Source: Bisporella sp. PMI_857 (taxonomy: Eukaryota; Ascomycota; Leotiomycetes; Helotiales; Helotiaceae). From it: a DNA stretch of 64,000 nucleotides. The position numbers and the translations under genes were made by a program. This document shows, piece by piece, positions 1 to 10,627 of this stretch. Numbering within the stretch: the stretch's first letter is position 1; every line of letters starts with the position of its first letter. The notes beneath the pieces are model-generated. The model was not told the DNA's origin. It ran no database searches and saw nothing but the letters and a program-made list of their open reading frames with translations. Location of the stretch: the NCBI GenBank assembly GCA_021307315.1, contig JAJSPD010000026.1, positions 434,001 through 498,000 on the forward strand, written 5' to 3'.

Positions 1-2
1 AG

Positions 3-1976
3 AAAGATGACATGTTTCTACACATCTTTGAGTCGGTTGATAGGAGAAGAGATACTGAACTGAAATGGGTGCCTGCGAGACAGCATAAGATTTTTACCGC
101 TTTTGGGCTTGCGTCACCATGGCGTCTGTCACCCCGTATGATACCATTCTCTCGTCTTCGCCTGGCGGAATTTCAGGCGATACACAATCTTGAAAGTCCC
201 CTTGGTCGGGATGCTTGGGAATCGACGTTACTCGGAGATTCACAAATACGTTTACCAGCTGGGACCATACATCATGTTGAAGTTGAGGCGAGCCATCACC
301 TCACCGCATTTCTTATTTTTCGGTTCTTGAAGCCCCAATGCTCTGGCAGTGAGCTGAAGGTGACGTACTCCGAATGGTACGAAGATCCGCCTAAAACAGT
401 ACAATTTCGCCTTAAATCCAATCGCCGAGATACAAGCAAAAAGCTTTATGGCCCTCAAGACTCTTTGATATTCAACGGAAACAAAGACACAGCTATAGAG
501 CCAGTTTATCATATGGAAGGCGAGGGCGTAGAGGAGTTTGCGCCTTTCCATTTTCGTACCTTCAGGTTTATTGTATTGGATATAAAAGTGGCAGAAGAGG
601 CTGACTTGGTGTTTCTTGGGACGAAAATCACGCGTACGAACTATCCTCTTGAAATTCGTGCCCATTTTAAAGTCAAAGATGAAGACAAATCATTTCCTTC
701 GCAGCAGCTATGGGATACGAGCGTCTTAACGCTGGAAAATTGCATGCATGACTGCTACGAAGATTGCCCATTCTACGAACAACTCCAATATGCAATGGAT
801 ACTCGAAGTTCAATTCTGTTCACATACTATATATCCGGCGATGATCGTCTTGCCCGACAAGCAATCAGACAAATTGGTAATTCATTTCAGCCTGCACTAG
901 GCCTTACCGCAAGTCGATCCCCTTGCGAGCATCTCCAGATCATTCCCCACTTCTCGTTATTTTGGGTTTGCATGCTAGTAGATCATTTTCAGCACTATGG
1001 TGATGCTGAGTTTATATTAGAGTTTTTGCCTATCTGCGATGCAGTCCTAGAATCTTTCAAACGTCGCTTAGACCCTGAACTCGGACTTGTGAGATGCTAC
1101 GAATCGGAAGAATTTTGGGATTTCGTTGACTGGGCGGAAGCGTGGAAACCAAGAGGTATTCCATCGGCAGGACGGAGGACAAGATTCCAGACATTCTCGA
1201 GTTCATTATATGCCTATACTTTGCAGCTACTCAGTTCTGTACTAGAAATCAATGGAAGAGGAGAACTTGCTGCACAGTACAAGGCTCGTTCTGGTGAACT
1301 CATCAAGTTAATAAAGACGCATTGCTACGACGGTGAATTTTTCACAGATGGATTGGCTGGCAAAGCGGTTCCAAAATTAGACTACAGTCAACACAACCAA
1401 ATTTGGGCCATCCTTTGTGGTGCCATAACTGGCGAAGACGCGACTAAGTTACTAAGTACATCTCTATCAATGCCAAATTTTACAACCACATCTATTGCAA
1501 TGGCTTTCTATACACTGAGAGCTCTATCTCTGGTCGAAGGGGATGTCTACGATACGCATTTCTACGAATTCTGGAAGCCATGGCTAGAGCAGCTAGAGCA
1601 GAATGTAACAACTTGGGTAGAGGATAACGTATCTCAACGTTCAGACTGTCATGCTTGGGGAAGCGCACCAATATATGAGTTCCTGGCTGAAGTCGTGGGC
1701 GTCAAGCCATTATCGCCAGGATGGGGATCAATTGCTTTTAAGCCTCGAATGAAACTTTTTGCAAATTTGGACGCAAAGGTTCCGATTGTCGTGAAAGGTA
1801 AGGACTTGGGAATTGCGCATGTCCAGTGGTCAACTCAGGAGGGAGGTAAACAAACTTTGTCGTTCGACTTGAAGACAATATCTGGTGAGCCGATAGATGT
1901 ACCGGTGGTTCTTTCGTATGGCGGTCAAAGGGAGTCTTTGAGAAGCTCATTTGTGAAGGAGATATTGATTGTATAG
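3..1976 (+). CDS. GH78 alpha-L-rhamnosidase-like protein, 5' end outside window
   Basis: Predicted six-hairpin glycosidase of the fungal GH78 group, which removes terminal L-rhamnose from plant polysaccharides or glycosides. The frame is open to the left window edge; the first ATG inside is at 12, giving 654 residues, so the true start and any N-terminal beta-sandwich part are probably upstream. The core begins around residue 255 with DCPFYEQLQYAMDTR, the fungal form of the GH78 catalytic-region motif, followed by a SGDDRLARQ helix. Near the C-terminus HAWGSAPIYEF and PLSPGWGSIAFKP are typical of the end of the (alpha/alpha)6 barrel. No intron is seen. No signal peptide can be judged because the N-terminus is missing. 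The next gene is a Zn2Cys6 regulator on the same strand. Family assignment is firm; the exact substrate is inferred. Confidence 0.85.
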   Translation, partial: KDDMFLHIFESVDRRRDTELKWVPARQHKIFTAFGLASPWRLSPRMIPFSRLRLAEFQAIHNLESPLGRDAWESTLLGDSQIRLPAGTIHHVEVEASHHLTAFLIFRFLKPQCSGSELKVTYSEWYEDPPKTVQFRLKSNRRDTSKKLYGPQDSLIFNGNKDTAIEPVYHMEGEGVEEFAPFHFRTFRFIVLDIKVAEEADLVFLGTKITRTNYPLEIRAHFKVKDEDKSFPSQQLWDTSVLTLENCMHDCYEDCPFYEQLQYAMDTRSSILFTYYISGDDRLARQAIRQIGNSFQPALGLTASRSPCEHLQIIPHFSLFWVCMLVDHFQHYGDAEFILEFLPICDAVLESFKRRLDPELGLVRCYESEEFWDFVDWAEAWKPRGIPSAGRRTRFQTFSSSLYAYTLQLLSSVLEINGRGELAAQYKARSGELIKLIKTHCYDGEFFTDGLAGKAVPKLDYSQHNQIWAILCGAITGEDATKLLSTSLSMPNFTTTSIAMAFYTLRALSLVEGDVYDTHFYEFWKPWLEQLEQNVTTWVEDNVSQRSDCHAWGSAPIYEFLAEVVGVKPLSPGWGSIAFKPRMKLFANLDAKVPIVVKGKDLGIAHVQWSTQEGGKQTLSFDLKTISGEPIDVPVVLSYGGQRESLRSSFVKEILIV

Positions 1977-2428
1977 ACAAACTATTCATTCTCGGCCTTT
2001 ATTTGTAATCTTATGCCCCTTGAGTTGAGTTGCCTCTACCCGAAGGTTGATCGCTGTAGATTTCTCTGGCAACTCTTCTTAACCCGTAAGTCTATGTATG
2101 GCTAAGGTTCTAGAATAACTACCAACAACAATGATTAATCCTCGCGCCAACCTCATCGGAAGCATACAGCTCATCAGTATATTCTTTTGCAAGCCATTGA
2201 CCACGTAGAAGCATAGTTTCGCATAATAAACAGGGAGATTATGTGCGAAGCTATTGGTGTTAATAATATCAGAAGCCTTGGAAATTCTTCCCCAACGCCG
2301 GATTTTTAACATAGAGAGGTGGGGAGACGCAGATCTCTTTATTCAAGACCGCCACCTGACTTGCTCGGTTCAATAGGGGTACGTTTACTTGGCGCCAAGC
2401 ATCGTAAAGCGGAGCATTTGGACTTTTA
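1977..2428. other. intergenic spacer
   Basis: This holds the 3' end of the rhamnosidase-like gene and the promoter of the regulator. A 77-codon minus-strand ORF (2079-2312) has no recognisable motif. Nothing else seen. Confidence 0.5.
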
Positions 2429-4670
2429 TTGCCGGTACTCCCCATGGATCTACGCTACCTACAACCAGAATACAATGTCATGATGTCCTCCACTCCGCGA
2501 AGTTTACATCAAGGACCAGATCCTAACACGGTCCATTCCGAGGTAGATTCTCCCGTACAAAGCACCAGCAGGAAGAGACCGCGGCAATCATCACGAATAC
2601 CCTACCCTCGCAAGCGAGCTCTCACGGCATGTGAGGTCTGTCGGAAGAGAAAAGCAAAATGCGACAATCTGCGGCCAGAGTGCGGAGCTTGCCAGAGGAA
2701 CGGTGCACAGTGTGTTTACTTGGCCACCGCCTCTGACCACTCCACGTAAGAAATTCCCGCCTCCCATGGAAATCTTCAATTGCAATTGGCTTATGGTATG
2801 ACGTCTATGAAGTTACGACCATGCTAGTTTGGAAATATTGGAAAGAATAAACTTCGTAGCAGACCTGCTACAGAAGCAGCAGGATCGAGGAAACTTTAAC
2901 GAGTCACCTTACCTTCAGACGGCGCAATATACTTCCTCAACCACCGAGCATCCGTCTCCATACCATGATACTCTCGACGAAGCCGCAATCCTCTCTGAGT
3001 CTCTCGAATTCGCTGAGAACCACTCCGGTACTTGTGAAGACATCCTTGAGTGGCCAATATTTGATGGTAAATATCATCGCAGAGATACTGAGAGTCTCAT
3101 TTTTAGCCCTGACCGTGGACAAAGCCTGCAATTCAGTGTCGCTGAGACTCAGCAGGCGAATCATTTGAAAATTCAAGGTCCGATTCGCAAATCGATGCCT
3201 ACACGAGGAATCCAAGATACGGATGCCCTTGCTCTCGTCGAAAGATTTTTAGCAAATGTGCATATCAAAAACCCAATCCTTGATCCCGAAGAATTAAGGT
3301 CATGGTCAAAAGATATTATGGAAAACGGATTTTCATGGAGTGGATCCTCATGTCTCGTGGTAAGTTTACTCTAGCAGACTATCTATTCACCTATCCAACC
3401 ATTCAAAGCTTTTAGCATGTGCTTTGGCATCTTTGTCACGCCCCTTTACAGAGGCGTTCATCACGTCGGAAGTTTCAAACCATACGGATAGCGTTAGCGA
3501 TACCTATGAATACTCTACGGCTGAGAGTTATTATCATTCTGCTCAAAAGCGTCTTGGTTTGTTAGATACGTCTATCCTCACAACGCAATGTTATTTCTTT
3601 TGCGGCGTTTATGAGATGTACTCTCTGCGCCCAGTCAAGGCGTGGGCATCATTTAATCGTGCATGCATCACACTACAAATCTATCTTCGAGCTAAGCCAG
3701 ACAAAGAAGATCCTGAATTACAGAAATCAGAGTGCCGTATCTACTGGTCTTGTTTGAAGTCGGAATGGTAAGCTAGAATTTGAATCCACTTGTAGGCAAT
3801 GGCTTGTATTTACTCATGCTTTAGTGAAATGCGCTCTGAGATCCGTCTCCCATCCTCGGGTCTCAGTAAGGTCAACTACCCTAATGTGTTCCCAACTCCG
3901 CCATGTGGAAGCCCAGCTCCCTCGCCGGAGGACCCTTTTGCAGAGGGGTCAAATATTAGCTCACAATTGTCACCCCCAACGCTCAACCCTGAACTGGAGC
4001 AAAGTTGGGGCTATTATTTGGCAGATATTGCAGTTCGCCGTATCGGTAATAGAGTAATCAATTCATTCTATAACGATAACGAGAACCTATGGCTATCCAC
4101 CCCAGTCGAGCGCCTAATTCGTATTGCTGAAGAGCTGAATTCCCAGCTCACACAATGGTAAAGATACTCCAACTTCGCTGCCGTCTCCCTCATAATATTG
4201 ATAATAACAGGCATGCCCATCTTCCTCAGCTACTAGCGAACCTTGGACACTCATATAACTCTAACGGGACTGAAGAACTCAGAAGCCTATTGCATGTTCG
4301 TCTCTTAGATTTTCGCGAAAAGATCCACCGACCATTTATTTTTCTCGCCATTCAGCATCCGGCTGCAAGCCCAATCCAGGCAGTCATCGAACCGTATGTT
4401 ACGCGCTGTTTGGATGCATGCGTAGAGAAGGCCTTGAAAGGCTGTTATCGACATCGACACCACGGCACCTGGTACCAGAACCGCAAGGTCTTTATTGACT
4501 GTTTGTTGATCCTCGCTGCGGTAAAGAGCCGGCGGGTGAAGATTCCGCAGAACTGGCGCTTGGGTGTGGAGACGTGTATTTCCGGGTTGAGGTTTTGGGA
4601 GAGGGAAGCACCGGATCTAGGGAAAGCTAGACTCATTTTACAAAGTATACTTGCAGATCTCGATACGTAG
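2429..4670 (+). CDS. Zn2Cys6 fungal-specific transcription factor, five exons
   Basis: Nuclear DNA-binding regulator of the Gal4-type class. My model joins 2429-2745, 2828-3359, 3409-3767, 3825-4157 and 4211-4670, giving 666 residues. All four introns (49-82 nt) have GT/AG ends and the phases agree. The zinc cluster is C68-X2-C-X6-C-X6-C-X2-C-X6-C95, preceded by basic stretches, and is followed after intron 1 by a short leucine-rich coiled-coil-like segment. The rest resembles the fungal_trans (middle homology) region: a CALASLSRPF segment, then SECEMRSEIRLPSSG, the usual conserved patch after YWSC. The start could instead be the ATG at 2444. It follows a GH78 gene on the same strand, so control of rhamnose use is a fair guess but is not shown. 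Confidence 0.88.
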
Positions 4671-5356
4671 AATAGTTATACGTATTAATCTAGCGAAGCT
4701 GCTATTAATATAGCGACACAAGCATAATAGAGTATAAAAACAGTTAAATCTTAAACTTAATCATATTTATGAACTACGTCCTAGTACTAGAGGTTTCAGG
4801 ATAGTAGCCCTGCTCATGCGGAATAACTTATGATTACTGAGCCGATGTGCCTATGCCATGGTGAAATAATGAAAAACTGACCACATGGGCCTCATGAATA
4901 GTACGTATCAAACATTTCTTTCTCATAAGACTTAGCCACTTAACCTCAATATGATCATCTAAGACTTCAATATGGCAAAGAAGCTTCCTCGCGCAAAAGC
5001 TGTCAAGGCGATGAAATTTCCAAATCAATAGAACTACTCGCTGAAGCCGTGATCGAGATAAGGCCCAACGCCATCCATGTCGCACATGACGTGACCTCTT
5101 GACCAGCTCCTTCTGCATCTTCCCACGATTTTCACTCTTCGCCTCTCAATCTCTCAAGATTTACTCAACCAAATAAAAGTATGCAAGATCCGCTCTTCTA
5201 CGTTGGCCTCTGTTGCGGGTAAAAAAAGCGAAACCTCGCGTCCTAACCTTGATTCGGAACCGGGCCCATAAAAAACTTGAACAATCTCCGCGATTCGGCG
5301 TTGGCGACACGTCTTTCATAGGACATCCTAACAAGCATATCCGACAAATCATGAAG
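4671..5356. other. intergenic spacer
   Basis: AT-rich just after the regulator gene. The short minus-strand ORFs (94 and 63 codons) have no family motif. Nothing supportable seen. Confidence 0.5.
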
Positions 5357-5440
5357 GCTCCTTTAGCTCAGTGGTAGAGCGGAAGATTGCAGCAACGCAA
5401 CTTTATCTTCAGGTCACTTGTTCGAACCAGGTAGGGAGCT
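5357..5440 (+). tRNA. tRNA-Cys (GCA) with a 12-nt intron
   Basis: The fold reads by eye. The 7-bp acceptor stem is GCTCCTT with AGGGAGC and discriminator T. The D arm GCTC/GAGC encloses AGTGGTA. The anticodon stem is GAAGA/TCTTC, and the T arm ACTTG/CAGGT has loop TTCGAAC. Nineteen bases lie between the anticodon-stem strands, i.e. a 7-nt loop plus 12 nt, placed after position 37 as usual for nuclear tRNA introns. The loop begins TTGCA, giving anticodon GCA. U73 and similarity to yeast tRNA-Cys support cysteine. The exact intron ends could shift by a base or two. Confidence 0.88.
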
Positions 5441-5455
5441 GGAAGACCCCTTCAC

Positions 5456-5469
5456 TTTTGCTACTTTTT
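5456..5469 (+). terminator. RNA polymerase III T-run terminator
   Basis: A T4 run (5456-5459) and a T5 run (5465-5469) lie 16-29 nt after the tRNA, as expected for Pol III termination. Confidence 0.65.
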
Positions 5470-6066
5470 CTGCGCTTCCTTGCTAGATAACCCTTTTTTG
5501 TCTAGGTGGATATTGCTGTTTTTTTGATTGATTTTGAGAGCTGTTTTGCTTAGCGGTAATGGTGCGGGGTTTAGCGAAACGATCGCCAACTAACGGAGGT
5601 GCGGATAGCACTCAAATAAAGAGAAACAAAGCTGGCGAGGACCTTTTATGCAATGCGAACCATTAAATTACTATATCCTGCCGTCCAACTTCAAAGTAAC
5701 AAATATTTTGCTATCTACAAAGCAGGGGAGAAGGGAAGGCACTAGCCAGCCTGAAAGCTTAGAAGCAAGACATTATAATAATATTGGCGTAATCTACATG
5801 TGATTATATTTCCTATTTCCTCTATGATCATCTAGTGATCGGACCCAGCGGCTATGGTACATGTCCGTAATGTGTATACCCTCTATGCACAACTTCCCAT
5901 GTCAATATCCTGTATCCCATAATCACCACCTATAGGCCACCTTAACGCCCGATATCTTGAAAACGCCGAGTTATGAAAACATTATAGCCCAGCCTTATAC
6001 ACTGCTCTTGTCATGTAGTATAGCATTTCCGTCTATGAAAACTCCTAAACTCCATTGACCACCGCA
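5470..6066. other. intergenic spacer
   Basis: This lies between the tRNA and the 3' end of the SNF2 gene on the minus strand. No coding signal or repeat seen. Confidence 0.5.
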
Positions 6067-9000
6067 TCATCTAAGCCTCTTGTTCGAACGAGTACCTGAA
6101 CTGCTGGATAGGGTAATCTTACGCTTTCGTCGAGGGCGAAGTTGGTGTTCATCGTCCTCAATAACAATTGGTGTGTTGACTCCAGGTGTCTCGATGGTAG
6201 TTGCATCTGTCAAGCTACCTGCATCATCAATCCGCGAATCGTGACCGAGTATTTCCTCCAGAACTGTATCGCACAGCTGTTTGTTGCCAGGATTCTCCTC
6301 AAAGTTATCGTTGCATGCGGGGCAAACTATATAGAAAGCCTGAGGAATCTCTCCATATTGCAAAAGCTCGTATTCAGGCAAGTTATTGCCGATCAATGTC
6401 GTCTTGTCGAAGTTCAGGCAATCCTCACAATAAGCCCGCTCGCACCACCGGCAACGATACAACATCCCACCAGCGTCTGTAGTCTTCTGCTGACAATCGA
6501 CGCATTGATGTTGAGGGCAGTTGAACTGGAACGACCTGGCCTTTGCCTGCCAGTCAGGTTCGAGACACTCGTAATGGTATGCTCGCGGACAGATCTGACA
6601 GCAATGGAGCTCACCGCCATCAATGCAGATCTGGCAGTGAGATTGAGGCTCAATTGGTGCTCTCTTCCCGCGCTTAATATCAGCAAGACGCGGATCCTTC
6701 CCAGCAAATGTCGGAACAGCCTCCCATTCTCCACAATTCATACTCTCTTTGGAAATTGCAAAGCCATCTACCATGACGGTAGTATTCTTACCTTCTCGTC
6801 GCGCAGCCCTGTCGTAAATCTCGTTGGCGATCTCCTTATTGGTTTTGGCTTTCGAGTTCTTGGCGAGGATTTTGCCATTAAATACAGAAGCTTCAACACG
6901 CTCCATCTCTGACAACCACCTCTTCTCGGCTTCTTCATCCACCTTTGCGTCAGCAACGGCATCCTTTTTGACATTGACATCAACTGGCTGGTCCTTGCAC
7001 TTCTCAACAGTTGTTTTCCAGTCCCAGCTAAGCATATCAGAGATATCCACTTCTGGTCGCGAGATTGCGGATGCACCACGACGCACGAGAGTCATCAATT
7101 GACTAGTTGAGAGCTGTGGCATATCATCATCACCAGCAGCTGGCCTGCCTTTCTTGTTATTCTTCGCTGAGCCAAACTTGGTATGTATATCTTCCATTGC
7201 CTCGGTGACTTTGGCCGACAGGTACAATTTCTTCTGTATACGACCCATCATCTGTTCCTCTACAGTTCCAGCAGACACGAGCTTGTAAATAGTGACTGGG
7301 TTCTTCTGGCCGATGCGATGCGCCCTCGCTTCAGCTTGTAGTGTGATCTGAGGATTCCAGTCCTGGTCAAGAAGGACGACATCTGATGCAGTCGCAAGAT
7401 TGATTCCGAGTCCTCCCGCGCGAGTTGATATCAACATTACGCGGTAGTCGCTGTCAAGTTCATTGAACATCCGAATCCCTAAGTTTCGTCGTGCTCTCGC
7501 GGTGCCGCCATCAATTCGAACAAATCTAAAGGATCCATCGGGTCCTCCACCACCACCTCTCAAGTAGAGTAATTCTTCAACAAGGTCCAGCATTTTCGTA
7601 AAACCAGAGAAAATGAGTATTTTCTTCTTTTGCTTCAGCACAAGTTCATTAACGAGTTTCTCTAAGACAATGAACTTTCCAGAAGTCTGAATAACATGTT
7701 CGCCTGTGAAGTAAGGTGATGGTTCGGCGTTAGTGATCTGATAGGGGTGATTGCACACCTTTCGAAGTTGCATAAGTAAATTCATCAGCTTCTGCCAATC
7801 AGACTTCCTTGTGACTTCTTCATCACCATTTCCTTTCTCACGTTCAAGGGTTTGTTTGAGAATCTCCTTCGTTTCCGTCCATTTGTCACTTCCCACCATG
7901 TCAGGGTTCTCGAGAATTTCAAGTGCCTCTGCTTCAAGTTTCATCAAATTATCTTCCTTGACAGCGCTTGTTTTAGATGATTGCATTACTTGTTCTTCCT
8001 TACCCTTTACGCCTTTGAATAGCTCGTCTAGGAGTCCTTGGTCTGCCTTGGTGATCATCCGTGTGTACCAGAATCTCTGCATGGGAGATAGTGGCACAAA
8101 CAGTAGAACCTCAGTCTTTGGTGGAAGATTGAGCTCCACACCTGGAGAAGACTTCATACGTCGTAACATGATCAACTCAAGCAAATGGCGTGCATTATCC
8201 AGGACGGTGTTAGAATACTGGCCTTTTGATAGGTTGAACGAATTATCAAAGAGGGCACTTGTATTGTCAGTGAAGACTTCAGGATAGAGCCAATGCAGTA
8301 AAGCCCATAACTCGGAGAGATTGTTTTGCAAAGGCGTTCCTGTCAAAATCAGGCGATACTCAGCTTTCAAGCCCTGTAGACTCTTCGAGATAAGACTGTC
8401 ATGGTTCTTAACCTTTTGGAAGTTAGCCTGAGAACAAGGATAATAACAACCAAACTTACAGTATGTCCTTCGTCAAGTACAATGTACCTCCACACAAATG
8501 CTGTCTTGAACCAGCTCTGCTCGACTCGGAAGGAATCATATGTGGTAACCACCAGATCAACACCAACGTCCACTTCATCCTCCGAGTCCGTGTCCAAGGA
8601 AATCACAGGTTTACCTTGACCATTCCTACGAGATTTTATCTTCGACTTCGCCTGAGCTGTCAAGTTACCATGGATGTCTAGCTCCCCAACGACTATCTTC
8701 TTTAGACGATTTCTCTCCTTCACAGGCCCATGAAATCGAACTACTTTCAGCCCAGGAGCCCATTTTCGAGCTTCACTCATCCAGCTAGATAGGACGGATA
8801 GAGGACAAACAACGAGAAACGGGCGAGCATCCCGACCAACCCCCTTGATAGGATCACTTTCTTTCAGGTGCTGAATCAAACTTAATGTTTGAAGTGTCTT
8901 TCCAAGACCCATTTCATCGCCGAGAATTCCTGAAAGACCCTGAATAGGTTAGACTTTGCGAAAAGAGAATGGCAGCCCAAGTTATGTTGCTGTCCAGTAC

Positions 9001-9751
9001 TTACATTACGGTGAAGATAAACCATAAATGAGAGGCCCGAGAGTTGATATGGCTTCATCTTTGCCTTAATATCCTTTGGTTGGCTCTCAAGCTCTTCGTA
9101 AGCTTTGACCTGAGGCAGCTTAGCAATTTCTGCAGGAGACATATGTGATTGCTTCTCTATAAGTTTGGCGATGTAGTTGTTTGGTGGCAGAACTGGCAAC
9201 CACAGAGCCTGCTTGTCAACCAAGAATTGATTTCGTGCTGCTGCGGTCTTGCTGGCAATGGCCTGCCGTATGGCAACACGCTGGCTAACTACAGGTGTAA
9301 GATCTCCTCCAACCAAGCCCTCAATCGCACTCTTCTTGTGCTGAGACCGATTGGGGGTCGATATGCTGTTTTCCAATGCCTTCTGAGACGGGTTGACGGG
9401 CCGCCGGTCTCTCAACCCAGACCTCCTCCGCACTGTGTATGTAATCTCCTCGTCGTCCGTATCATTCTGGTCTCCAGCCTGATTCATGGGGGTTGTTTGA
9501 TGTTGAGGCATATGGGGGAAAGCGATGGGCGAAGGCTGAAAATGCTGCGAAGGTGAGTATGAAGGCGAGTGTGAAGGCTGCGCGTGCATCGAAGCAGAGG
9601 ATGCGGCTGCACCAACTATAGGTTGAGGTGAGCAGTTCTGGTCTTTTTTATGAGATGGAGATGCGCCAGGTAAGAATTTAGCAAGCAGAGCCGATGCAGT
9701 GCGCCGAAGGGGTGGAGCAATAGGCGTCGTCTGGGAGTTGGCAGGCTCCAT
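6067..9751 (-). CDS. SNF2-family chromatin-remodelling ATPase with C-terminal PHD-like zinc finger
   Basis: ATP-driven nucleosome remodeller or DNA translocase, nuclear. Exons (minus strand) are 9751-9005, 8939-8460 and 8412-6067, giving 1190 residues; both introns (65 and 47 nt) are phase-consistent. The N-terminus (about 1-130) is Pro/Ser/Gln-rich and disordered. Helicase motifs are GDEMGLGKT (motif I, about 255-263), DEGHT (motif II, 405-409), LTGTPLQNN (motif III, about 432), then the C-terminal lobe with STRAGGLGINL and QAEARAHRIGQ. From about residue 1002 a Cys/His-rich block (CQIC, CCQIC, HYEC, then CVDC, CRWCERAYC, CPAC) forms a PHD-type finger with a second zinc-binding segment. A basic nuclear-import-like RPRRKRK lies near the end. 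The chosen start is MEPANSQ; an in-frame ATG at 9880 would add 43 residues. The finger after the ATPase differs from classic CHD order. It is divergent from the Clr2 gene. Confidence 0.9.
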
Positions 9752-10627
9752 AGTGAAATAATTCGAAGGAGGGAGCAGGCAAACTCCGTTTCTCAATGTG
9801 TGACGGAGCCTTCGAGGGGCAAGGCTGGAAGTTCCTTCACCAGGGGTAAGTCGATCTGGTCTGAACAGATCCCTCACCAAAAACGCCGCCCGAAAATTTT
9901 ATTTTCAGATTCGAGTATTTTCCAATGTAGCGCAGTGTAATGCGCGGTAGGAGAATATAATTCTGGCGATTCCATAGGAAGGTGGGTTTTTCAATAACCT
10001 TCAACGGCCAGTGGTGGTGCTTGGGCTGGGGTCACAGATTTAGCTGTGAGGGATTCGCGACTTGGTGTTTTCTGGCGTTCCCTTCGCGAATTTTTTTTAT
10101 TTCGGCCGGGTATTAATAGCCGAGCACGTGCCCGATTCATCCACCCAAGGCTGAAAACGGCAATGGAGCCACAGCGCTACCACGGAACAACAGATCTTAT
10201 ATATGATATTGACAATTGACAGGGTTATTAAGACTCCAGTCAAACTAATGTGGTGATTTCTATCAAGTGCGCCTTTGTACGAGTCCCATAATCAACAGAG
10301 CTATGCCAATCACTGCTATCTTACCAGTCCCGATGAAATGAGCGCTTGAGTCATCGTCAGGTTCAATACCTAGAGCTCTCTGCTCACCAACCAGCGAGGA
10401 ATAATATCATATCTATAAGTTAATAGTACAGTACAGTACCAATCGATATTCCACTAATCTACTTGGATGTGGCTGAGAAAGGTATTATGTAAGCAGTCCC
10501 GATAAGTGATAAGAGCAAAGGAGCTCCAGCCTCGTGAACTTCCTTCCATCGACCATCAGTTTTCAGATTCGTATTTCGGGGGCTCAAACTTCATCTACTT
10601 GGCCTCTTCAATGCATACTCCCGAATA
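9752..10627. promoter_or_regulatory. shared divergent promoter region between SNF2 and Clr2 genes
   Basis: 876 nt between two start codons that point away from each other. No ORF and no RNA gene seen. It must hold both promoters. No specific factor site is claimed. Confidence 0.5.

Noticed and set aside
252..665. 137-codon minus-strand ORF inside the GH78 gene
   Set aside because: Antisense shadow of a well-supported enzyme frame; no motif of its own.
6142..6912. 256-codon plus-strand ORF under the SNF2 gene
   Set aside because: Complement of the PHD/C-terminal coding region; the minus-strand frame carries all family motifs.
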